Shown here: piece by piece, positions 44,353 to 51,714 of the stretch | How the letters are laid out: each line of letters starts with the position of its first letter | Numbering within the stretch: the first letter of the stretch is position 1 | Assembly (NCBI RefSeq): GCF_023243045.1 | Contig: NZ_JALKFX010000042.1 | Location: 1 to 54,633 of the forward strand | Reading direction: 5' to 3' | From: Frankia sp. AgB32 | GTDB taxonomy: Bacteria > Actinomycetota > Actinomycetes > Frankiales > Frankiaceae | DNA: 54,633 nt | Translations under genes and position numbers: made by a program | The notes under the pieces: generated by a model | The model's database searches: none | What the model saw: only the letters and a program-made list of their open reading frames with translations | What the model was told of the DNA's origin: nothing

Positions 44353-44835
44353 ATGGCGACCCGTGGTGACGCGGAAATCATAGAAGTGCTTAACAGTGTT
44401 CTGACGAACGAGTTGACGACGATCAACCAGTACTTCCTGCATAGCCGGATGCAGCGGAACTGGGGCTACCGGCGGATCGCCGAGCACTATTATCACGAGT
44501 CGATCGACGAGATGAAGCACGCAGATAAGCTGATCGAGCGGATCCTCTATCTCGGTGGACTTCCGAATCTGCAGCGGCTGCACACGCTGCGTATCGGTGA
44601 GACGGTTCCCGAGCAGCTTGAGATCGACCGCACTGGCGAGGTGGACGCGGTCGACCTGCTGCGTCGGGGCATCGTGCTGGGCCGGGAGCGCGGCGATGTG
44701 GGCTCGGCGGTGTTGCTGGAGGACATCCTCGTGTCGGAGGAGGAGCACATCGACTGGCTCGACGCGCAGCTCGAACTGATCTCGCAGTTGGGTGCGGCCC
44801 ACTATCTGAGCCAGCAGATTCACGAGGACGACTGA
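44353..44835 (+). CDS. bfr: Bacterioferritin
   Basis: This 160-residue protein is a heme-containing 24-subunit iron-storage protein. The ferroxidase ligands are visible: Glu20 in LTNELTTINQYF, Glu53 and His56 in YYHESIDEMKHADK, the Glu in ERGDVGSAVLLED-type helix four, and Glu/His in LVSEEEHIDWLDAQLELI. The heme-binding Met54 lies between the two iron ligands (DEMKH), so it is a true bacterioferritin and not a heme-free ferritin. The ATG at 44353 follows GGAAGGG. It is monocistronic, with an iron-box-like site upstream, consistent with iron-dependent control. Confidence 0.96.
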   Translation: MATRGDAEIIEVLNSVLTNELTTINQYFLHSRMQRNWGYRRIAEHYYHESIDEMKHADKLIERILYLGGLPNLQRLHTLRIGETVPEQLEIDRTGEVDAVDLLRRGIVLGRERGDVGSAVLLEDILVSEEEHIDWLDAQLELISQLGAAHYLSQQIHEDD

Positions 44836-45483
44836 CTCATCCGGCGCGCAGCGGCCAGTCCCGGGTATCACGCCCGGGCCCGGCCGATGGCCTGTTCGGT
44901 GTCTGGTCGGCGCGTCGCTCCTGGGCTCGTCAAACCATCGGTGTCCGGCTGTCGCGGTCTGCCCTTCCGTCCGGCGCAGCCGTTTCGGGGTGAGCGCGAA
45001 GTGGTCGGACATCCTGGTCCGCGGCGAACCCCAGGAGGGCACTCGATGGACCCGGACCTGGCCGGGCGGCGGGAACGGCGCCTGGCCAGGTAATGCCGGC
45101 GGTCCGGTGGTTGGCCGGCTTTGCCCGGGGCACGTTCGCACGCGGAGCCGAAATTCCCCACCCGCTACGCTTTCGTTACTGGGTGTGCTGGCGGCGGCGG
45201 CGCGGTTCCATCCCGGATGATGGTGTCCGGTCTCGCTATGCAGGACCGATCCTCCTGGCGATAGGGTTCAGGCGGGGGGATCGCAACACCTGACATCGAC
45301 GTCCGCAGGGTGCCGTCGCGGCGGCTGGTAGGGGAGGAGCGGCTGATCATCGCCCGGTCTGTCCCGCTGTCGCCGTCTCGCCAGGTGGCCGTGGACGTCG
45401 CCGAACCGCCCACCTGAACTGCCGGGAGTCCCCACTCGGGTGCCCCCGGACGAATCCCTTGGAAACGAAAGGATCGTGCTCTA
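44836..45483. other. Gene-free region between bfr and sod
   Basis: Other than the stem-loop near 44860, nothing gene-like is visible in these 650 bases. Open frames on both strands are short and Arg/Pro-rich. The promoter of the superoxide dismutase gene should lie in the right half. Confidence 0.4.
44860..44878 (+). terminator. Stem-loop after bacterioferritin
   Basis: Two CCCGGG arms separated by TATCACG form a 6-bp stem 25 bases after the bfr stop. The stem is short and lacks a T-run, so the call is tentative. Confidence 0.35.
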
Positions 45484-46095
45484 GTGGCGACGTACACGCT
45501 GCCGGACCTGAAGTACGACTATGGCGCGCTGGAACCGTCCATCATCGGGCAGATAGTCGAACTGCACCATGACAAGCACCACGCGACCTACGTCAAGGGT
45601 GCCAACGACACGCTGGAAAAGATCGCCGAGGCCCGGGACAAGGGCGACTTCGGGGCGATCGTTGGTCTGGAGAAGACGCTCGCGTTCAACCTCTCCGGGC
45701 ACATTCTCCACTCGATCTACTGGGAGAACCTGTCTCCGGACGGCGGTGACAAGCCGGACGGCACGCTCGGTGAGGCGATCGCCGCTGACTTCGGGTCCTT
45801 CGACGCCTTCAAGGCGCAGCTGAACGCCGCGACCACGACGGTGCAGGGTTCTGGCTGGGGCGTGCTGGCCTACGACGCCACCGCGCAGCGGCTGCTCGTC
45901 GAGCAGGTGTACGACCACCAGAGCAACGTGGGTGTCGGCAACACGCCGCTGCTCGTGTTCGATGCCTGGGAGCACGCCTGGTACCTGCAGTACAAGAACG
46001 TCAAGGTCGACTACGCGGCCGCCCTGTGGAACATCGTCAACTGGGCTGACGTGGCTGCGCGTTACACGAAGGCCAAGGGCGCGGCGGCTCTCTGA
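45484..46095 (+). CDS. sodA: Fe/Mn superoxide dismutase
   Basis: This 203-residue enzyme converts superoxide to oxygen and hydrogen peroxide. The metal ligands are His28 ([17 protein letters not shown]), His76 ([14 protein letters not shown]), and Asp160/His164 ([17 protein letters not shown]). His145 in VYDHQ occupies the place of the active-site Gln of many enzymes, as in mycobacterial SodA. Metal preference (Fe or Mn) cannot be set from sequence. The GTG at 45484 follows GAAAGGA at about 11 bases. No signal peptide is seen. The neighbouring bacterioferritin suggests a local iron/oxidative-stress pair, though 650 bases separate them. Confidence 0.97.
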   Translation: MATYTLPDLKYDYGALEPSIIGQIVELHHDKHHATYVKGANDTLEKIAEARDKGDFGAIVGLEKTLAFNLSGHILHSIYWENLSPDGGDKPDGTLGEAIAADFGSFDAFKAQLNAATTTVQGSGWGVLAYDATAQRLLVEQVYDHQSNVGVGNTPLLVFDAWEHAWYLQYKNVKVDYAAALWNIVNWADVAARYTKAKGAAAL

Positions 46096-46795
46096 GCACG
46101 CTGTCCCTGCTCGACCAGCCGGGCCTGACGTTCGGCTGATCCAGTCGGTCGCGCGACGTGGCGCCTCGGCACTCGCTGAGGCATGCGTGCGGGCATGGCC
46201 GGGGCCTCCGGCGACGGACGTCCTTGCCATGCCCCCGCGCGCGCGTTGCTGTGAGATATGGCATATCTGCGTCGCCTTGACGAATGGCGTCGAGCTACTC
46301 AGTGTGGTAGACATGTCTGTGGACGTGCATCAGTCCGTTCGACGGCCGTGTGAGGCCCTCACGCCGCCACCCTGTTCCACGCGACACTGTCACTGATTCA
46401 CGACAACATGTCCGCGGCCGCCGCGCCGCGCCGGCCGCCACGGCTGTTCCAGGCCGACGCCGGGATTGCATGTCGCCACTTGCTTCCCCTTCTCCTGGAT
46501 GGTCGGGAGCCACGTCGGCCATAGGCGGTCCACGCGACCGGACCGCGGTGACCGGTAGCTCTCAGCTACGCGGCACCCTGGCCTGGCGACCACCCGTACG
46601 ACCGCGGTGCGGCCGAACGAGAATCCTCATGTGCTTGTCCGCGCCGGACAGCCGGGCATCGGTCCGCGAGGGACCCGGTGTTCTGGTGGCGACCGGCGCG
46701 AAGATCTCCTGTATGCCCCTCACACTGCCGCGCCCGCGGCACGTCCGGCCCCAGGCCGTGGCGACCGATTTCTCGCGAAGGAGTGCCAGGCGCCG
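46096..46795. other. Gene-free region between sod and the alpha/beta hydrolase gene
   Basis: I see no supported gene, RNA or repeat in these 700 bases. A frame continuous with the next gene extends upstream to 46607, but it has no ribosome-binding site and an unremarkable composition. Confidence 0.4.
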
Positions 46796-47719
46796 ATGAA
46801 GTCGCCGAGCCGTCCGCCGTTCCGAGCCGTCCCCGAGACCGGGGCCACCACCCACGCCGCGCACCCGACGCCGCCCGGGCCGACCGCGGCGGACGGGTCC
46901 GCACGACGCGAACCCCAGGTACCGGCCGCACGCAGCCACCAGACTCGAAGCGCCGCCGAGCTGCCCGCCGGTATCGGGTCGTCCCGTCGCCGCCCAGCCG
47001 ACCTCACTCCCGTGGCGCCGCGCCCCCGGTCCGCCCCGGACGCGCCCGCCCTGACCGCGGGTCGCCTGGCGGCCGGTGACCTGTGGGCGCCCGCCGCGAG
47101 CAGCTCCGCCAGGTCAGCGACGACCCTGCCAGGCCGCGCCGGCGAGCCGGAGGTCAGGTCCGTCGTCGCCGCCCTGCCGGGCCGTGGCGAGGATCTGGCG
47201 GCCTTCGCGGCGCTCGGGGAGCGTCTCGCGCTGGACGGCCACCGCCTCATCACCATCACCGGCGGAGCCAGCCGGATCCCCGCCATCGTGGAGACCCGAG
47301 TCCCGGGTGTGCCGTTCGTACTCCTGGGGTCCGACACCGGCGCGCTCGCCGCGGTCGCGATGACCGGCTCGCCCGCCGTCCGGCCCGACGGGCTGGTCCT
47401 CCTCGGCATACCGTTGTTGCACGTGCCGGTGGCGGGGCTGCCCCTGGAGGATCCCTCCCCGCGGATCCTGCCCGACCTGCCGATCCTGCTGATGCACGGT
47501 GCTGACGACGAGGTGAGCCCGCTGCCACTGGTCCGGATGACCACCCGGACCGCCCGGCAGGCCGACCTCGAGGTACTTCCCGGCGGACATGATCTGCTGA
47601 CCGGTCCGGGCCGGCGCTGCGTGGCGGCCCGGACACTGCTGTTCCTGGAGATGCTTCGGTCCGCGGACACCGCGCCGACACAGCGGGCGTTGACCCCGCA
47701 CACGTCGCCGATCGCCTGA
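46796..47719 (+). CDS. Alpha/beta hydrolase-fold protein with unusual nucleophile elbow
   Basis: This 307-residue protein has a disordered first half (Pro/Ala/Arg-rich, residues 1-125). A compact alpha/beta hydrolase fold follows. Family features are VVAALPGRGEDLAAFAALGE, RLALDGHRLITI, and the acid/histidine regions LLMHGADDEVSPLPLVRMT and LEVLPGGHDLL. At the nucleophile elbow the pattern is LLGSDTGALAA, with Asp180 at the position of the Ser in GxSxG. That fits either an Asp-nucleophile hydrolase or an inactive relative. The ATG at 46796 follows AAGGAG. The substrate is unknown. Confidence 0.7.
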   Translation: MKSPSRPPFRAVPETGATTHAAHPTPPGPTAADGSARREPQVPAARSHQTRSAAELPAGIGSSRRRPADLTPVAPRPRSAPDAPALTAGRLAAGDLWAPAASSSARSATTLPGRAGEPEVRSVVAALPGRGEDLAAFAALGERLALDGHRLITITGGASRIPAIVETRVPGVPFVLLGSDTGALAAVAMTGSPAVRPDGLVLLGIPLLHVPVAGLPLEDPSPRILPDLPILLMHGADDEVSPLPLVRMTTRTARQADLEVLPGGHDLLTGPGRRCVAARTLLFLEMLRSADTAPTQRALTPHTSPIA

Positions 47720-47742
47720 GCGGGCCAGGTCGGCGTGCCGAT

Positions 47743-48408
47743 TCAGGGCAGAAGGTATCCCCGGCGGACTGCCTCGTCGATCATGACGCGAAGGTATTCC
47801 CAGAGGGCGCGCGATCCACTCGCGATGACCTCCTGATGGGCCAGCACGTCGGCCTTGGTCACCCCGTGCGCACGCCAGCTCCGGCCGCGGGTGTAGAAGT
47901 TCAGCAGCAGTGGCTGGACTCGGTCCAGCGCCCGCGCGAAGCGGGCGTCGGGCGTGCGGCGCGCCTCGAACTCGTCCCACATCGCCCGCAGCGGGACCGC
48001 CTGGTCCGCCGGTAGCTGCGGGAAGAGCCGATCGGCGGCGGCACGCTCACGTTCCTCCTGGTCGGCGACGGCGCGCACGTCGTACAGGAAGGTGTCGCCG
48101 GCATAGACCTCGACCAGGTCGTGGATGAGCAGCATCCGGATGACGCGGGCCTGGTCGACCTCCGCGGCCGCGTACTCGCCGAGCACGACAGCCAGCATGG
48201 CGAGATGCCAGGAGTGCTCCGCGTCGTTCTCCCGGCGGGACAGATCGATCAGATGGCTCTGCCGCAGCACGGACTTGAGCCCGTCGATCTCGACCAGGAA
48301 GGCGATCTGGCGGGCGAGGCGAGCGTCGGTGATGCCCGCCGGCGGTGCGACGGGCCCGCCGGGTGACGCTGTCGCGTCGTGGCCGGACTCGGGCGGGCTC
48401 GTCGACAC
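47743..48408 (-). CDS. HD-domain phosphohydrolase (YfbR-like 5'-deoxynucleotidase type)
   Basis: This 221-residue protein is a metal-dependent HD phosphohydrolase. The metal-binding residues are in ENDAEHSWHLAMLAVVL (first His) and RMLLIHDLVEVYAGDTFLYD (the HD pair), with the final Asp in the helix ending FARALDRVQPLLLNF. This pattern is typical of HD-family hydrolases related to nucleotidase YfbR. The GTG at 48408 follows GCGAGG at seven bases; the frame is open further upstream without family sequence. It is convergent with the alpha/beta hydrolase gene and divergent from glnX. The natural substrate is not established. Confidence 0.85.
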   Translation of the reverse strand: MSTSPPESGHDATASPGGPVAPPAGITDARLARQIAFLVEIDGLKSVLRQSHLIDLSRRENDAEHSWHLAMLAVVLGEYAAAEVDQARVIRMLLIHDLVEVYAGDTFLYDVRAVADQEERERAAADRLFPQLPADQAVPLRAMWDEFEARRTPDARFARALDRVQPLLLNFYTRGRSWRAHGVTKADVLAHQEVIASGSRALWEYLRVMIDEAVRRGYLLP

Positions 48409-48646
48409 GCTGAACCTCGCAGTCTCCTGAGGGCGTCCGGCCCGCTGGCCCGGACAGCCGGCGGGTACCTGCCACCTGTGGGGGTTCGCCGCGCGACGGG
48501 GGTTCTCACCAGTATGGAGCGTCCGTGGGGACCATGCCTTCGACGCCGGCCGCGGCACGGCGCAGGCCCGGTGAGGACCCGAGGTCGGCCACACCAGGCG
48601 ATATCCTGCACGACCTAACAGGATCACGAGTACATGCGTACGCTCC

Positions 48647-50530
48647 GTGAGCGTGACTGCCGTAGTGTCGCCGCCGAGCGGGGAGCCAGAGGTCCCGCGC
48701 CGGCCGCGTCTGCGGCGACGGTCCGGTGGGGCGGATCCGCACGGCGGTCCGCGCCGCCGTTGGACGCGGTCGGCGGGAACGGAGCGCCCGGGTCGCCCGC
48801 ACCCACGCGGGATTGCCCGCCTGGCGTGGGTGGCGCAGGCGATTGTCGCCCGCTGCGACGCGATGGTGACCTTGGTCGGTCTGCTCGCGGTTCTGGTGGT
48901 GACGCTCGGACTCTTCGGACTGACCCTGCGCAGTGTGGTCGCCCACCGTCTCGACGCGACGGACGATCTGGTGACCCGCCAGGGGCAGGCCCTCGCCACC
49001 GCGCAGGAGTTGCGATCCGCGCTGTCCCAGGCTGACGCCGCCGCCGCCGGTGAGGTGTTCGCCTCGGTCGAGCTCCTGGTGGACCGCGGCGAGCCGGCGG
49101 CGCAGTTGCGACGGCGCTACGACGACATCAAGACCGGTGCCTCGTTCGAGGCCAGCGTCGCCGAGTCCGCCCGGGATGTCCTCGACCTGCGTCGGCTCGA
49201 TCCCGCGCTGTGCCCGTCCGGGGCCGACTCCAGGATCACACCAGCGGTGTCGATGCCCGGGGACGAGGCCACTGACGACGATGACCCGGGCTCCGCGGCG
49301 GGTGACGGCGATGATCCGATGGAACGCGGGGCGCCGCCGGACGGATCCGGTCAGGCCGGCGGGATGGAACCGCCGTGGTCGGACCGTGCGCCCGCGGACG
49401 CGGCGCCGGCAGCTGGCCGCGACGCCGCGGCCCCCACGGGTGCCGTACCGCCGACCGACGACGTCGCCAGCGGGGGCGGGCCGGCTCCGGCTGCCGGACC
49501 CTGTCCGCTGGAACTGCTGACCGAGGCCATCCCCGTCTACAACGGCATGGTCGAGCGGGCGCGGGCCAACGACCGGGCCGGTCTTTCGGTAGGGGAGGCG
49601 AACCTTCGCGCGGCGTCGACCATGATGCGCGCCGAGATCCTGCCTGCCACCGAGGTGCTGGTTGCCCGCTACGCCGATGCCGTCGACCTCGCCTACCAGC
49701 GGGCGACCGGGGCGCGGGGGGAGTGGGCGGTGGTGGTCACGGCGGCGTTGGCACTCGGCTCGCTGCTCGGTGTGCAGTTCCTGCTGGTCCGCCGAACCAA
49801 CAGGTTGATCAACCCGGGCCTGGTGATCGCGACGGGCGCGGTGCTGACCGCGACGATCTGGACGGCGGTGGCCTTCGGTACGCAGCAGACTCGGCTGGAC
49901 ACCGGTCGCGACGCCGGCTACCGGCCGATGACCCTGCTCGCGCGCTCGAAGACCCTGGCGCTCGAAGCCCGGGTCGACGAGAACCTCTCGCTCGCCGCGC
50001 TCGGTAACGGGGTCCGCTTCGACGAGCACTTCGCCTGGGTGGCCCGCGGCCTGGGGTTCGAGCCCAACGGGCGGCGGCTGGAACCCGAGGCGGTCACCCG
50101 GCGTGGTTCCCTCGTCGTCGCGCTCGACAGCCCGGGTGGGGCGGCCCCGCCGCCCGACCTCGAGGCGGACCTGCAGACGTGGCTGCGGGTGCGGGACTCG
50201 GTGGTCCGGCTGCTGGCAACCTCGCCGGACTCGGTGGTGGCCGCCGCCCACGGTCCGGGTGATGCCGGCTCGGCCGGGGGAGATCCGCGCTCGTCCGACG
50301 CGTTCGGCCTGGCGGTGACCCGCACGCTCGGACCCGGGACCGCCGCGTTCACCCGTTTTCTCAGCACGCTGGATGTGGCGATCGACAGCGCGCGCGGCCG
50401 GTTCGAGTCGGACGTCGACCAGGCGGCCGACACGATGCGCGGCCTGCGGTTGGCGGGCCCGGTTCTGCTGCTCGCCGCGATCGTCGCCGCGGCGGCCGGG
50501 ATGTGGCCGCGGTTGAGGGAGTACCTGTGA
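48647..50530 (+). CDS. glnX: GlnX-like membrane sensor protein
   Basis: This 627-residue protein has four membrane helices, at about residues 73-95 (LVGLLAVLVVTLGLFGLTL), 361-382 (VVVTAALALGSLLGVQFLLV), 392-413 (GLVIATGAVLTATIWTAVAF) and 603-622 (PVLLLAAIVAAAAGMWPRL). Two large extracytoplasmic helical regions lie between helices 1-2 and 3-4. The first contains a Pro/Asp-rich insert around residues 205-285. This topology and the next gene, a glutamate/aspartate-type binding lipoprotein, match GlnX of mycobacteria and corynebacteria. There GlnX receives the GlnH signal across the membrane and controls the kinase PknG. The assignment rests on topology plus context. The GTG at 48647 has a weak ribosome-binding site. 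Confidence 0.78.
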   Translation: MSVTAVVSPPSGEPEVPRRPRLRRRSGGADPHGGPRRRWTRSAGTERPGRPHPRGIARLAWVAQAIVARCDAMVTLVGLLAVLVVTLGLFGLTLRSVVAHRLDATDDLVTRQGQALATAQELRSALSQADAAAAGEVFASVELLVDRGEPAAQLRRRYDDIKTGASFEASVAESARDVLDLRRLDPALCPSGADSRITPAVSMPGDEATDDDDPGSAAGDGDDPMERGAPPDGSGQAGGMEPPWSDRAPADAAPAAGRDAAAPTGAVPPTDDVASGGGPAPAAGPCPLELLTEAIPVYNGMVERARANDRAGLSVGEANLRAASTMMRAEILPATEVLVARYADAVDLAYQRATGARGEWAVVVTAALALGSLLGVQFLLVRRTNRLINPGLVIATGAVLTATIWTAVAFGTQQTRLDTGRDAGYRPMTLLARSKTLALEARVDENLSLAALGNGVRFDEHFAWVARGLGFEPNGRRLEPEAVTRRGSLVVALDSPGGAAPPPDLEADLQTWLRVRDSVVRLLATSPDSVVAAAHGPGDAGSAGGDPRSSDAFGLAVTRTLGPGTAAFTRFLSTLDVAIDSARGRFESDVDQAADTMRGLRLAGPVLLLAAIVAAAAGMWPRLREYL

Positions 50531-51687
50531 CCCGCCGTGGCCGGCGACAGATCGCCCCCGGCGGCCGCATCGGGATCCGACTGCCACGGCCGGCCCGTCG
50601 GCCCCGGCCGCGACCGGTCGCCGCTGCGCTCGCCTGCGGTGTCGCGCTCCTGGTGACGGGTGCGGGTTGCAGCACCGCCCGCAGTCCGCTGCCGATCGAG
50701 GCCGGGCCGCTGCCGCGCTCGCCGGCGCCGGCGTCGACGCCGGCCGAGTCGTCCGCGGCGACCCAGACGGGGGGAGCCGGCACGACGAACCCGGACGGAA
50801 CCTGCCGCGAGGACGGGCAGCCGCTGCGGGCCAGCGAACCGCCGCTGGCAACGCTGCCGTCACCGGGGCAGATGCCCGCCGGCAGTCGGATGGCCATGAT
50901 TGCCCGGGGGCGCGGGTACCTGCGGGTCGGCATCGCGACCGACGCGCCGCCGGCGGGCCTGATGAACTGGCGGACCCTGCGGCTGGAGGGGTTCGATGTC
51001 GGGATCGCCCGCGCGGTCGCCGCGGCGATCTTCGGGTCGGCAGACGTCGACGACCACATCCAGTTCCATGCGGTCACCACGTCCGAACGCGAGGACCTGC
51101 TGCGTTCCAACATGGTCGACATGCTGGTCGCCACCATGACCATCACCTGCGAACGCAAGCGGCAGGTCCGGTTCTCCAGCCCCTATTACGAGTCCACGCT
51201 GCGGCTGCTGGTCCGCCAGGACGCGGGCATCGGCGGCCTTCCCGACCTCGCCGGCCGGCCGGTCTGCACCTCGGCGGGCAGCACCGCCAGCGCGAAGCTC
51301 GCCCGGCTGCCCGCGCCGGCGCCGCGGCTGGTGACCCGCACCCGGATCGCCGACTGCCTGGTCGCCCTCCAGTACGGCGCCGTCGACGCGATCGTCGGCG
51401 ACGACGTGCTGCTCGCCGGCCTGGCGGCACAGGACCCCTACACGGTCGTGCTGGGCCCGCAGGCATTCGGACCGGCCTTCGCGGCCGGCGGTCGGCTGGA
51501 CGAGCCCTACGGCATCGCCATGCCGATCACTGGCGACGCCGCGGGGGACGACGGCTTCGTCTCCTTCGTCAACGGGGTGCTTCGCCAGATCATGCTCGAC
51601 GGCACCTGGTCGCAGCTGTACGACGAGTGGCTTCGGCCGGGCCTGCGGATGCCGGGCCGTCCGCCCATCGCCAGCGTGCTGTCCTGA
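50527..51687 (+). CDS. glnH: GlnH-like glutamate/aspartate-binding lipoprotein
   Basis: This 386-residue protein is a substrate-binding lipoprotein of the SBP_bac_3 type. The lipobox VTGAGC places the modified Cys48. The binding fold covers about residues 120-380: GYLRVGIATDAPPAGLMNWR, LRLEGFDVGIARAVAAAIFG, VDMLVATMTITCERKRQVRF, RPVCTSAGSTASAKLARLPA, CLVALQYGAVDAIVGDD and YGIAMPITGDAAGDDGFVSF. The N-terminal 120 residues are a Pro/Ala linker. It overlaps glnX by four bases (GTGA), so expression is coupled. With GlnX it would form a periplasmic amino-acid sensor and not necessarily a transporter, since no permease genes are nearby. Confidence 0.85.
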   Translation: MTRRGRRQIAPGGRIGIRLPRPARRPRPRPVAAALACGVALLVTGAGCSTARSPLPIEAGPLPRSPAPASTPAESSAATQTGGAGTTNPDGTCREDGQPLRASEPPLATLPSPGQMPAGSRMAMIARGRGYLRVGIATDAPPAGLMNWRTLRLEGFDVGIARAVAAAIFGSADVDDHIQFHAVTTSEREDLLRSNMVDMLVATMTITCERKRQVRFSSPYYESTLRLLVRQDAGIGGLPDLAGRPVCTSAGSTASAKLARLPAPAPRLVTRTRIADCLVALQYGAVDAIVGDDVLLAGLAAQDPYTVVLGPQAFGPAFAAGGRLDEPYGIAMPITGDAAGDDGFVSFVNGVLRQIMLDGTWSQLYDEWLRPGLRMPGRPPIASVLS

Positions 51688-51691
51688 GCAC

Positions 51692-51708
51692 GCCGGGGGC
51701 CGCCCGGC
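51692..51708. terminator. Bidirectional terminator between glnH and pknG
   Basis: GCCGGG and CCCGGC form a 6-bp stem around GGCCG. The stem lies in the 27-base gap between the two convergent stops. Its position makes a shared terminator plausible. Confidence 0.5.
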
Positions 51709-51714
51709 CCGCGA

